Shown here in pieces: positions 50,108 through 57,669 of a DNA stretch of 64,000 bases (the first letter of the stretch is position 1; each line of letters begins with the position of its first letter). The DNA comes from DATAAP01 sp041690495 (GTDB lineage: Bacteria > Pseudomonadota > Alphaproteobacteria > CACIAM-22H2). The DNA is taken from positions 310,001 to 374,000 of the forward strand of contig JAWLHE010000002.1 of the NCBI GenBank assembly GCA_041690495.1, given 5' to 3'. Made by a program: the position numbers and the translations under genes. Below the pieces are notes generated by a model. That model saw nothing but the letters and a program-made list of their open reading frames with translations, had not been told where the DNA came from and made no database searches.

Positions 50108-51715
50108 ATGGCCGCGAAGACCGTTGTGGACGAGTTCGTCGGAAGCCTGGCGAGGCGCGGCGTGCGGCATATTTTCGGGGTTCCGGGAGGCGACTGCAAT
50201 CTGGATGTGATCGAATCGGCATCGCGGGCGGGCATCCGGTTCGTGCTGACCCGCACCGAAACCGCGGCGGCGATCTCGGCCGCGGTGTCGGCGGAACTGA
50301 CCGGCACGATCGGCGTCGCCATGACCACGCGCGGCCCGGGCCTTGCCAACGGCGCCAATGGTGTGGCCTATGCGAGCCTGGATCGTGCACCGCTTCTTCT
50401 GATCGCGGACCATTACGATTCAGATCTCGACTTTGTCAGCCACCAGCGGATCGACCAGGCGGCGATGCTGCGCCCGGTGCTGCGGGGCGAGGGCCGGCTC
50501 GATGGCGCGGATGGCCAGGCAGATGTGGAGACCTTGCTCGATCGCGCCATGTTGCAGCCGCCGGGACCGGTCTATCTCGAGATCACCGGCAAAGGCGTTC
50601 GCGCGCCGGCCGGCACTTCGTCCGCGGCGGTGCAGGGTGCGCCCGCGGAGCCGGCCCTCGATTCCGCAGCGCTTGCCGAGGCGCGGTCCCTGCTGGCGAA
50701 GGCGTCGCGGCCGGTCATCATCGCCGGGCTGCAGGCCTGCGATCGCGCCGCCGCATCGGCGCTGCGCATGCTGGCGGAGCGCTGGCGATGCCCGGTCTTC
50801 GTCACCTACAAGGCGAAAGGCGTCGTGGCTGACAGCAGTCCCTATGCCATGGGATGCTATATCGGCGGCGTGGCCGAGGAGCCCGCGATCAAGTCCGCCG
50901 ATGCGATCGTCCTCTACGGCTTCGATGCGATCGAGGGACCGCCGCAGCGTTGGCGCTATTCGGCGCCGGTGCTCGAGATCACAACCCATCCCTTCGAGCG
51001 GCGTACCGTAAAGGCCGATGTCTCGCTCGTCGGCGCGCTCGACCGGGCGGCCGACGCGATCAAGGACATGGTGCGCGTCGCCACGTGGACTCCCGACGAG
51101 CTGGCCGGGATCCGCCGCGCGCTGCGCGATCGCGCGGCGGCATCTGAGGGAGGTCCGATCCCGCCGCAGATGGTCGTCGAGCAGGCGATGAGGGTGGCGC
51201 CGCGGAACAGCCGGATCGCGGTCGATGCCGGCGCGCATATGCTCCCGGTGATGCATCTCTGGAATTGCGAGGAGCCGCGTCAGGCGCTGATCTCGCGGGG
51301 TCTTGCGACCATGGGGTTCGCACTGCCCGCCGCGATCGGATCGGCGCTTGCGGATCCCGAGCGTCCCGTCGTCGCGTTCACAGGCGACGGCGGGTTGATG
51401 ATGTGCACGGGAGAACTCGGCACCGCCGCCCAGTACGGCTGCCAGCTGACGGTCGTCGTGTTCAACGATTCGAGCCTGACACTGATCGGGGCGAAGCAGC
51501 GCCGCCGCCAGCTTCCCAACGCCGGCGTGGACCTGTCGCCAGCGGACTTCGCGTCGGTCGCCCGGGGCTTCGGCTGTCTCGGCTACCGCGTCGAGCGGCC
51601 GGAGGAGCTGGCGCCGGCGCTCGCCTCAGCCGTGGCCTCCGGCCGGCCCGCGGTCGTCGACGTGGTCGTCAACCCGCATTCGTATCACAGCCAGATTATC
51701 TCGCTGCGCGGGTAA
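50108..51715 (+). CDS. Thiamine diphosphate-dependent enzyme (acetolactate synthase/benzoylformate decarboxylase-like)
   Basis: A 535-residue ThDP enzyme of the acetohydroxyacid synthase superfamily. The Pyr domain has the catalytic Glu51 (LTRTETAAAIS) and GPGLANGANGVAYASLDRAP; the middle domain follows; the PP domain has the ThDP motif GDGGLMMCTGELGTAAQYG ... NDSS. No regulatory-subunit or FAD-binding marker was noted. The family includes acetolactate synthases, 2-keto-acid decarboxylases and oxalyl-CoA or sulfopyruvate-type enzymes. GGAGAGG precedes the ATG. Cleavage of a 2-keto acid is the most likely role. Confidence 0.85.
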   Translation: MAAKTVVDEFVGSLARRGVRHIFGVPGGDCNLDVIESASRAGIRFVLTRTETAAAISAAVSAELTGTIGVAMTTRGPGLANGANGVAYASLDRAPLLLIADHYDSDLDFVSHQRIDQAAMLRPVLRGEGRLDGADGQADVETLLDRAMLQPPGPVYLEITGKGVRAPAGTSSAAVQGAPAEPALDSAALAEARSLLAKASRPVIIAGLQACDRAAASALRMLAERWRCPVFVTYKAKGVVADSSPYAMGCYIGGVAEEPAIKSADAIVLYGFDAIEGPPQRWRYSAPVLEITTHPFERRTVKADVSLVGALDRAADAIKDMVRVATWTPDELAGIRRALRDRAAASEGGPIPPQMVVEQAMRVAPRNSRIAVDAGAHMLPVMHLWNCEEPRQALISRGLATMGFALPAAIGSALADPERPVVAFTGDGGLMMCTGELGTAAQYGCQLTVVVFNDSSLTLIGAKQRRRQLPNAGVDLSPADFASVARGFGCLGYRVERPEELAPALASAVASGRPAVVDVVVNPHSYHSQIISLRG

Positions 51716-51807
51716 GCGCGGCGCGCGGCCGTGCACGAGGGCAGGCAGGCAGCCCGATCCGCACCCGCTTTGCCCGGTGGACGCATCGCGGGCGGTAGCG
51801 GTGCGCT

Positions 51808-52779
51808 TCAGTCGACCTTCAGATTCGCCTTTCTGACGACCTCGCTCCAGCGTTCGTTCTCCGCGCGGATGAACGCCCGGAAATCCTCGGGCGAGCCGGT
51901 CCGGATGTCCGCACCGCCCTCGATGAATTTCTGCGTCAGCTCAGGCGTCGCTATGGCGCGGTTGATGTGCTCGTTGAGCTTCGCGATGCGGTCCTTGGGC
52001 GTCCCCGCACGCGCCACGATGCCGACCCAGCCCTGCACGTCGTAGTCCGGCAGGCCGGACTCCGTAACCGTGGGGATATCCGGGGCGATCTGCGACCGCT
52101 TGGCGCCGCTGACGGCGAGTGCGCGGACGGCGCCGGCGCGCACTTGCGACAGCGTCACCAGCGGATCGCTGAAGGCCGTCTGGATATGTCCGCCCATGAG
52201 GTCGGCCAGCGCCGGGGCCGCTCCGCGATAGGGAACATGAACAAGGTCGACGCCGGCCATCAGCTTGAACATCTCCATGCCCATGTGCAGCGAACCGCCG
52301 AATCCCGGAGACCCGTACTTCAGCTCGCCCGGGTTCGCCTTGGCATGCGCGATCAGCTCCTTCACCGAATTCGCGGGAACGCTGGGATGCACGACGAGCA
52401 GGTTCGAATATGAGACGGCCAATGCGACCGGATCGAAATCCTTCTGCGGATCGAAGGAGACGTTCTTGTAAAGATGCGCGTTGATCGACATTACGCCGAT
52501 ATGGCCCATCATCAGCGTGTAGCCGTCGGCGGGCTGCTTCAGCACCAGTTCGGCGCCGAGGTTCCCGTTCGCGCCGGGCCGCGGCTCGACGATGACCGAC
52601 TGGCCGAGGCTCTTCTCGATCTTGTCGGCGATGAGACGCGCGGTGATGTCGGAAGCGCCGCCGGCGGCCGTCGGCACGATGATCCGGATCATCTTCGTGG
52701 GATAGGCTTCCTGCGCCTGAGCCCAGCTCGCGAGGACCGCGCAGCCGAGGATTGCCGTTAGCGTAGCGATTTTCTTCAC
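51808..52779 (-). CDS. Tripartite tricarboxylate transporter substrate-binding protein (TctC/Bug)
   Basis: A 323-residue Bug-family periplasmic protein. Signal peptide of about 22 residues (KKIATLTAILGCAVLASWAQA). Family landmarks: YPTKMIRIIVPTAAGGASD, ADGYTLMMGH, VPYRGAAPALADLMGGHIQ, and GLPDYDVQGWVGIVARAGTP. The start is GTG with GGGAGGAG upstream. No TctA or TctB membrane genes are present, so it is an orphan binding protein, a frequent situation in this family. A LacI-type site lies upstream. Confidence 0.92.
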   Translation of the reverse strand: MKKIATLTAILGCAVLASWAQAQEAYPTKMIRIIVPTAAGGASDITARLIADKIEKSLGQSVIVEPRPGANGNLGAELVLKQPADGYTLMMGHIGVMSINAHLYKNVSFDPQKDFDPVALAVSYSNLLVVHPSVPANSVKELIAHAKANPGELKYGSPGFGGSLHMGMEMFKLMAGVDLVHVPYRGAAPALADLMGGHIQTAFSDPLVTLSQVRAGAVRALAVSGAKRSQIAPDIPTVTESGLPDYDVQGWVGIVARAGTPKDRIAKLNEHINRAIATPELTQKFIEGGADIRTGSPEDFRAFIRAENERWSEVVRKANLKVD

Positions 52780-52859
52780 GCTGCTCCTCCCTCTGGGGCG
52801 TGCCGAAGCTGTCGACGACGCGGTCTGCCTAGCACCGCCGCGCCCCGCACCGCCTCGTG

Positions 52860-52873
52860 CGTTAGCGCTAACA
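52860..52873. promoter_or_regulatory. Predicted LacI-type operator, tctC promoter
   Basis: CGTTAGCGCTAACA contains the perfect 12-base palindrome GTTAGCGCTAAC, sharing the TAGCGCTA core of the other sites. It lies about 80 bases upstream of the TctC start on the minus strand. Confidence 0.65.
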
Positions 52874-53082
52874 ATAGCGGCATATCCAACCGTGCGGCAA
52901 GCCCCGGGGCGGCTCCCGTGCGTTCTTCTTGGACCGGTTCGCGGATTCGCGGGCTGGCGTCGCGCAATGTGCCCACTCGATACACGCAACGACACTGTTC
53001 GCTATGCATCGCACGGCGCTGAGGTCGCGCGGCCTGCACACCGGAACCTTCGTGGCGGCGCGATGTCGCGGGTCCGCTGACC

Positions 53083-53096
53083 TGATAGCGCTACCA
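53083..53096. promoter_or_regulatory. Predicted LacI-type operator, Rieske operon
   Basis: TGATAGCGCTACCA differs from the perfect palindrome at one position. It lies 31 bases before the start codon of the first Rieske-operon gene, so a bound repressor would sit at or downstream of the transcription start. Confidence 0.75.
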
Positions 53097-53127
53097 TAAT
53101 TCCTTGCAAACCGGGGAGGGCGCGGCT

Positions 53128-53724
53128 ATGGTGATCGCATTCCCGCCTTCGATCGGGCGACACCGCGCGTTGCGTACGGAGATTCACGCGTTGATCATGG
53201 CTGCTCAGGCTCGACCCGGTGAGACTCTCCAGGTGACGGACGCGCGCGGCCCGTCCTCCGCGGCGCTGCGTTCCGAGCTGCGCGACCTCTATGATGATTA
53301 CGCCGCCTGTCTGGACGATGGCAACCTCGATGCGTGGCCCGGATTTTTCACGGAAGACTGCGTCTACGCGGTGACCTCTCACGAGAACTTCAGCGAGGGA
53401 TTGCCCCTGGCGGCGATCTATTGCCGTGGCCTGGCGATGATCAGGGACCGGGTCGCCGCCCTGCGGGCCGCGACCGTCTACGAACCGCGCGTGCTGCGGC
53501 ACATGGTGAGCTGCGTGCGCGTGAAGTCGGCCGAGGCGGGCCTGGTCAGGTCCGAGGCGAATTTCGCCGTGTTCGAATGCCTGTCGGACCGCGAGCCGCA
53601 TGTGCTGATGGTGGGGCGCTACGTCGACGTGGTCGTTCGCCATGGCGCCGCTCTGAAGTTCCAAGAGCGTACGTGTGTATACGACAACTATCGGGTCCGC
53701 ACCTCGCTTGTCATGCCTGTCTGA
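53128..53724 (+). CDS. Aromatic-ring-hydroxylating dioxygenase, beta (small) subunit
   Basis: A 198-residue protein of the ring-hydroxylating dioxygenase beta-subunit (SnoaL-like cone) fold. Landmarks are LRDLYDDYAACLDDGNLDAWPGFFTEDCVYAV (broken across residues 50-80), RHMVSCVRV and ALKFQERTCVYDNYRVRTSL. The N-terminus has an extra 45 residues of less conserved sequence. GGGGAGGG precedes the ATG. The gene comes before the alpha-subunit gene, the reverse of the usual alpha-beta order. The subunit supports assembly of the oxygenase and does not carry metal ligands. Confidence 0.85.
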   Translation: MVIAFPPSIGRHRALRTEIHALIMAAQARPGETLQVTDARGPSSAALRSELRDLYDDYAACLDDGNLDAWPGFFTEDCVYAVTSHENFSEGLPLAAIYCRGLAMIRDRVAALRAATVYEPRVLRHMVSCVRVKSAEAGLVRSEANFAVFECLSDREPHVLMVGRYVDVVVRHGAALKFQERTCVYDNYRVRTSLVMPV

Positions 53725-53748
53725 CGCCGTATTTGCAGGGAGATGAAC

Positions 53749-54999
53749 ATGACAGCCGTCGCGCCCGCCCAAACGCAGGAACGCCGCTGGCCTGAAAAGG
53801 CGGCAGTCCGCATCCCGGCGTGGATCTACACCGACCCCGAGCTGTTCGAGCGCGAGCTGCAGACGTTTCACTATGGACCCGCGTGGAGTTATGTCGGGCT
53901 CGAGTGCGAGGTGCCGTCTTCCGGCTCCTTCAAGCGCAGTTGGGTCGGGCGCCGGTCGGTCATCATGGTGCGCGACGAGACCGGGGCGATCCAGGTTCTC
54001 GAGAACCGCTGCGCGCATCGCGGGTCGATGCTCTGCTGGAAGAACAAGGGCAAGGAAAGCAGCTTCACCTGCCCGTACCACCACTGGAACTACGACCTGC
54101 GCGGCAATCTCCTCGGCCTTCCGTTCCTGCGCGGCGCCATGGGCAAGGGCGGCATGCCGCGGGATTTCGACAAGCAGAAGCACGGCCTGCGCCGCCTGAG
54201 GGTGGAGACGCGCAACGGCGTGGTCTGGGCGACCTATGACGAGGCGGCTCCGACTCTGGAGACGTTTCTCGGCCCCGAGATCATGAAGCTTGTGGACCGC
54301 AGCTTTCCCGGGCGGCAGCTTCGCCTGCTCGGCTACAACCGCCAGCTGCTCCCGTGCAATTGGAAGTTCTATTTCGAGAACAGCCGCGATCCGTACCACG
54401 CGACCCTGCTGCACAGCTTCTTCACGACATTCGGCCTGCTCCGGACTGACACTCCGTTCAAGGCGGTCCCGACCGAAGGCGGCCGTCACGGCATCATGGC
54501 GTCGACCTACTCGCGGGATACCGCCAGCAAGCAGAACGAGGTCACCAAGCAGCTCGCATCCCTGAAGAGCGACTTCCGGCTGAACGACATGGAGGTCGTC
54601 ACGCCGGTCGACGAGTTCGGCGACAGCTCGATGATCAATCTTTCGGTCTTTCCGTCGGTGTTCTTCCAGCAGCACGGAAACTCGCTCGCCATCCGCCACA
54701 TCATCCCCAAGGACGTGTCGTCGACCGAGCTGTCCTGGACCTTCTTTGGCTATGCGGACGACGACGACGCGATGCACCGGCGCCGCATGAAGCAGGCCAA
54801 TCTGCTCGGCCCCGCCGGGCACGTCGCCGTCGACGACAGCGAGGTGCTCGCGCTGATGCAGCCGGTTGCGGCCGGCTTTCCCGACTCCACGCAGGTTATC
54901 GAGATGGGCGGGCGGGACACGGCGCCGCAGGAGACGATGGTGACGGAGACCCTGATTAGGGCCTTCTACCAGTTCTATCGGGAGAAAATGGGGCTCTGA
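53749..54999 (+). CDS. Aromatic-ring-hydroxylating dioxygenase, Rieske alpha subunit
   Basis: A 416-residue catalytic subunit. Rieske ligands Cys88-x-His90 (NRCAHRGS) and Cys108-x2-His111 (TCPYHHW). Mononuclear iron ligands in DPYHATLLH: His217 and His222, with Asp214 as electron bridge; the third ligand is further C-terminal. The sequence NWKFYFENSRDPYHATLLHSF recalls the salicylate 5-hydroxylase/anthranilate dioxygenase branch (from memory, moderate weight). The second of two nearby ATGs was chosen because GCAGGGAG lies seven bases before it and overlaps the first. Confidence 0.92.
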   Translation: MTAVAPAQTQERRWPEKAAVRIPAWIYTDPELFERELQTFHYGPAWSYVGLECEVPSSGSFKRSWVGRRSVIMVRDETGAIQVLENRCAHRGSMLCWKNKGKESSFTCPYHHWNYDLRGNLLGLPFLRGAMGKGGMPRDFDKQKHGLRRLRVETRNGVVWATYDEAAPTLETFLGPEIMKLVDRSFPGRQLRLLGYNRQLLPCNWKFYFENSRDPYHATLLHSFFTTFGLLRTDTPFKAVPTEGGRHGIMASTYSRDTASKQNEVTKQLASLKSDFRLNDMEVVTPVDEFGDSSMINLSVFPSVFFQQHGNSLAIRHIIPKDVSSTELSWTFFGYADDDDAMHRRRMKQANLLGPAGHVAVDDSEVLALMQPVAAGFPDSTQVIEMGGRDTAPQETMVTETLIRAFYQFYREKMGL

Positions 55000-55065
55000 G
55001 CGGCCGCGCGCCGCGCATCCGGCCGTTCGCACCATCCGGCACGACACTTCGACGAGGAACACGGC

Positions 55066-55377
55066 ATGGCCGAGTGGCACAGGGTTGCGAGCGAGGATGA
55101 GATCAAGGAAGGAGAGGCCTTTCCGGTCACCGCAGCGGGCGCAGCGATCGCAGTCTACCGGCTGGAGGGGGCGCTCTACGCGATCGGAAACATCTGTCCG
55201 CACCAGGGCGACGTGCTGCTCTCGGACGGCTTCGTGGACGGCGATAAGATCGAATGCCCGATGCATCAATCCTGCTTCGAGATCAGGACGGGCAAGGTCC
55301 TTGGACCGCCGGCGCAGCAGGACGTGCCGGCCTATCCCGTGAAGGTCGAGGACGGCGCGGTATTCGTGCGCGTCTGA
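55066..55377 (+). CDS. Rieske-type ferredoxin of the dioxygenase system
   Basis: A 103-residue soluble Rieske ferredoxin that passes electrons from the reductase to the oxygenase. [2Fe-2S] ligands Cys44-x-His46 (NICPHQGD) and Cys64-x2-His67 (ECPMHQSCFE). Typical NagAb/BphF-like length and C-terminal QDVPAYPVKVEDGAVFV. It lies 66 bases after the alpha-subunit gene. Confidence 0.93.
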   Translation: MAEWHRVASEDEIKEGEAFPVTAAGAAIAVYRLEGALYAIGNICPHQGDVLLSDGFVDGDKIECPMHQSCFEIRTGKVLGPPAQQDVPAYPVKVEDGAVFVRV

Positions 55378-55405
55378 TCGCGGCCGGCTGTCGGTCCCCG
55401 CTCGA

Positions 55406-56635
55406 ATGAATCCGCCCCCCGGCCCCATCGTCATCGTCGGAGCAGGGCAGGCGAGCGGCTGGTGCGCCATGACCCTGCGGCGCGAGGGATTCGCCGGCGA
55501 CATCGTCGTAATCGGCGATGAATCGCATCCTCCTTATGAGCGCCCCCCGCTGTCGAAGGGGCTGCTGACGGGAAAGACGCCGGTCGAGAAGACCTATCTG
55601 CGGCCGGCCGACTGGTATGCCGCCAACGGCATAACCCTGCTGCTCGGCGCCAGGGCGGAGTCCATCGACCGGTCGCTGCACATCGTGCGGCTGTCCGACG
55701 GGCGTGTCGTGCCGTACGGCGCGCTGGTTCTTGCCACGGGCGCGCGGGCCCGGGACCTGCGGGGCGCGCCATCGGGCGTCATGCACCTCAGGACCATCGG
55801 CGACGCCCTGGCACTGCGCTCGCGGCTCACGGCGGGACAGTCGCTGGCCGTGATCGGTGCGGGCCTGATCGGTCTCGAGGTGGCCGCCGCGGCGCGGGAG
55901 CTCGGCATCTCCGTCGTTGCGATCGAGGCCGGCTCCTATCCGATGGGCCGCGTCGTGCCGCGCGAGCTGGGCGAGCATTTTCTCGACGTCCATCGCAGCC
56001 GCGGCGTCTACGTCCTGACCGGCACGTCGGTGAAGTCGATGGCTCGCAGCGGCGAGCGCATGGCGCTCGTGCTGTCGGACGGCCGCAGCTTCATGGCGGA
56101 TACGGTGCTCGTTTCGATCGGCTCGGTTCCGAACGTCGCCATCGCGGAGGCCTGCGGCCTTCCCTGCGACGATGGAATCCTCGTCGACGAGTTCGGCCGC
56201 ACGGCCGATGCATGGGTGTGGGCCGTGGGCGATTGCGTGCGGCTGCATCATCCGCTGCTCGGCCGGCGGATAAGACTCGAAACATGGCACCACGCGCAGG
56301 AGCATGCGATTGCCGTGGCGAAGAACATTCTCGGTCGCGGCACGCCCTATGCGGCGGTGCCATGGTCGTGGACCGACCAGTACGATATCAACCTGCAGAT
56401 CGCCGGCGCGCCCGATCGGTGGGACGAGATCGTCTGGCGCGGCGACCCGCGCAGCGGCCCGGCGCTGCTGTTTCAGCTGCATGAGGGCAGGGTGGTCGGA
56501 GGAGCCGCGCTCAACGCTCCCCGCGTGATGCGGTTCATCCGGCAGATGATCGGGCTGAAGAGCGCGATTTCCCGGCTCGCGCTGGCGGACCGGTCCGTGC
56601 CGCTACGGACCATGCTGGGCGACAAGTCGGCCTAG
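55406..56635 (+). CDS. FAD-dependent ferredoxin reductase of the dioxygenase system
   Basis: A 409-residue FAD/NAD(P)H oxidoreductase of the BphA4/putidaredoxin-reductase type. FAD motif IVGAGQASGWCA near residue 9, PPYERPPLSKGLL near 45, NADH motif VIGAGLIGLEVAAAA near 150, and DEFGRTADAWVWAVGDC near 270. The C-terminal domain ends RTMLGDKSA. It completes the four-component oxygenase chain NADH - reductase - ferredoxin - oxygenase. Confidence 0.93.
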   Translation: MNPPPGPIVIVGAGQASGWCAMTLRREGFAGDIVVIGDESHPPYERPPLSKGLLTGKTPVEKTYLRPADWYAANGITLLLGARAESIDRSLHIVRLSDGRVVPYGALVLATGARARDLRGAPSGVMHLRTIGDALALRSRLTAGQSLAVIGAGLIGLEVAAAARELGISVVAIEAGSYPMGRVVPRELGEHFLDVHRSRGVYVLTGTSVKSMARSGERMALVLSDGRSFMADTVLVSIGSVPNVAIAEACGLPCDDGILVDEFGRTADAWVWAVGDCVRLHHPLLGRRIRLETWHHAQEHAIAVAKNILGRGTPYAAVPWSWTDQYDINLQIAGAPDRWDEIVWRGDPRSGPALLFQLHEGRVVGGAALNAPRVMRFIRQMIGLKSAISRLALADRSVPLRTMLGDKSA

Positions 56636-56700
56636 CAGCGGCTGCCAACAGTGCAAGCGGGGATCTGTGCCGGACCGGCCACGTTTGCACCGGGCCGGCG

Positions 56701-57006
56701 GCGCAGCAGGTCTCGATCGAGACCGCGCAGTCCTCGCTCGACACCTCGATCCTGGCGAAGCTGCCGAGCAAGACGATCATCCTCGGCGTGCTCGACCTCT
56801 CGGACATGAAGGTCGAGACGCCCGAGACGGTGGCGGCGCGCATCCGCCGCGCGCTGCCGCACGTGCCGGCCGAGCGCATCTTCGTGGCCCCGGATTGCGG
56901 GCTCAAATACCTGCCACGCGAGGTCGCGTTCGGCAAGATGAAGGCCATGGTCGACGGCGCGCGGATCGTGCGCAACGAACTCGCGGACAAGCAGGCCGCC
57001 GACTGA
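56701..57006 (+). pseudogene. 3' remnant of a cobalamin-independent methionine synthase (MetE-like) gene
   Basis: About 100 codons in one frame encode only the C-terminal end of the MetE family: QVSIETAQSSLDTSIL, TIILGVLDLSDMKVETPETV, RIFVAPDCGLKYLPREVAFG and KMKAMVDGARIVRNELA. Full-length family proteins are about 340-380 residues. Upstream of about 56705 the frame loses similarity and no start codon suits, so the 5' two-thirds have been lost or replaced. The remnant marks a junction between the Rieske operon and the housekeeping region. Confidence 0.75.
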
Positions 57007-57413
57007 GCCTTGGATATGCCCGGCAATGGCGGAACGCCCCATAGCGCGCCCGGGCGGGCGTTGCCGGGGCGGCGGCTGCGCATCTGCGTCCGTGTCGTGC
57101 AGATCGCCCTGTCTGGAGATTGAGCCGGTACTGATGCCGGTCGTGGGGAAAGCACGCGATGCCCTGGACGACATGGACTCGCAGATCTCGTGCTGGCTGA
57201 TGCGGGTGCCCAGCTCATCCCGACTGCCTCAGGGACGACGACACTGACGACGGCTGGAACGCCGTCGCCGTCCGTTGGACGGAGGTCGGGGTTTTCGGGT
57301 TTCCGAAGCCCCCGTAAGAGCGCCGCGACGGCACAGGGAGTCGGCACAGCTGTGCCGTCGCGGCGGGCTACGGCCCGGGCGTTGCGTTACAGATCAGAAG
57401 AATAAGGCGGGAG
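57007..57413. other. Intergenic region with a large inverted repeat
   Basis: A 407-base stretch between the MetE remnant and tRNA-Gln with no credible gene. Its main structure is the perfect 16-bp inverted repeat at 57321-57365. An imperfect G-rich hairpin lies just to its left at about 57289-57314. Confidence 0.45.
57321..57365. repeat. Perfect 16-bp inverted repeat downstream of tRNA-Gln
   Basis: CGCCGCGACGGCACAG and its exact reverse complement CTGTGCCGTCGCGGCG enclose 13 bases; part of the loop (CGGCACAG) repeats the end of the left arm, allowing an alternative loopless pairing. It lies about 50 bases beyond the 3' end of tRNA-Gln on the tRNA's strand, so it may end that transcript, although no T-run follows. 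Confidence 0.65.
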
Positions 57414-57487
57414 TGGTTGGGGGACTAGGATTCGAACCTAGATAAACGGAGTCAGAGTCCGTTGTCCTACCGTTGAACGATCCCCCA
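57414..57487 (-). tRNA. tRNA-Gln (CUG anticodon)
   Basis: A 74-base tRNA with encoded CCA. The acceptor stem TGGGGGA pairs with TCCCCCA, followed by discriminator A and CCA. The anticodon stem ACGGA/TCCGT holds the loop CTCTGAC, with anticodon CTG. The T-arm shows the usual GGTTCGAATCC. The gene's 3' end faces the catabolic region, the arrangement expected of an integration target, but no integrase gene or repeated tRNA 3' end was found. Confidence 0.95.
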
Positions 57488-57669
57488 ACAGGACCGGCCG
57501 CCCGGGGCGAAACCCGGGCCGTTCCCGCAGGGCCGGCGGCATTCCGGCCGCCGACGGCGCGGCCTTCTAGCATAAAGCCGGTCGGCTTGTGTAGCATCGG
57601 AATCGGTACCGGTGCTGCGACCCTTATGGTTTTAGGTCGGAACGCCGAAAACTCAAGCCCGGCGAACAG

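Noticed and set aside
53002..55503. 833-codon open frame opposite the Rieske operon
   Set aside because: It lies antisense to three genes with intact metal-binding motifs; composition is that of a shadow frame.
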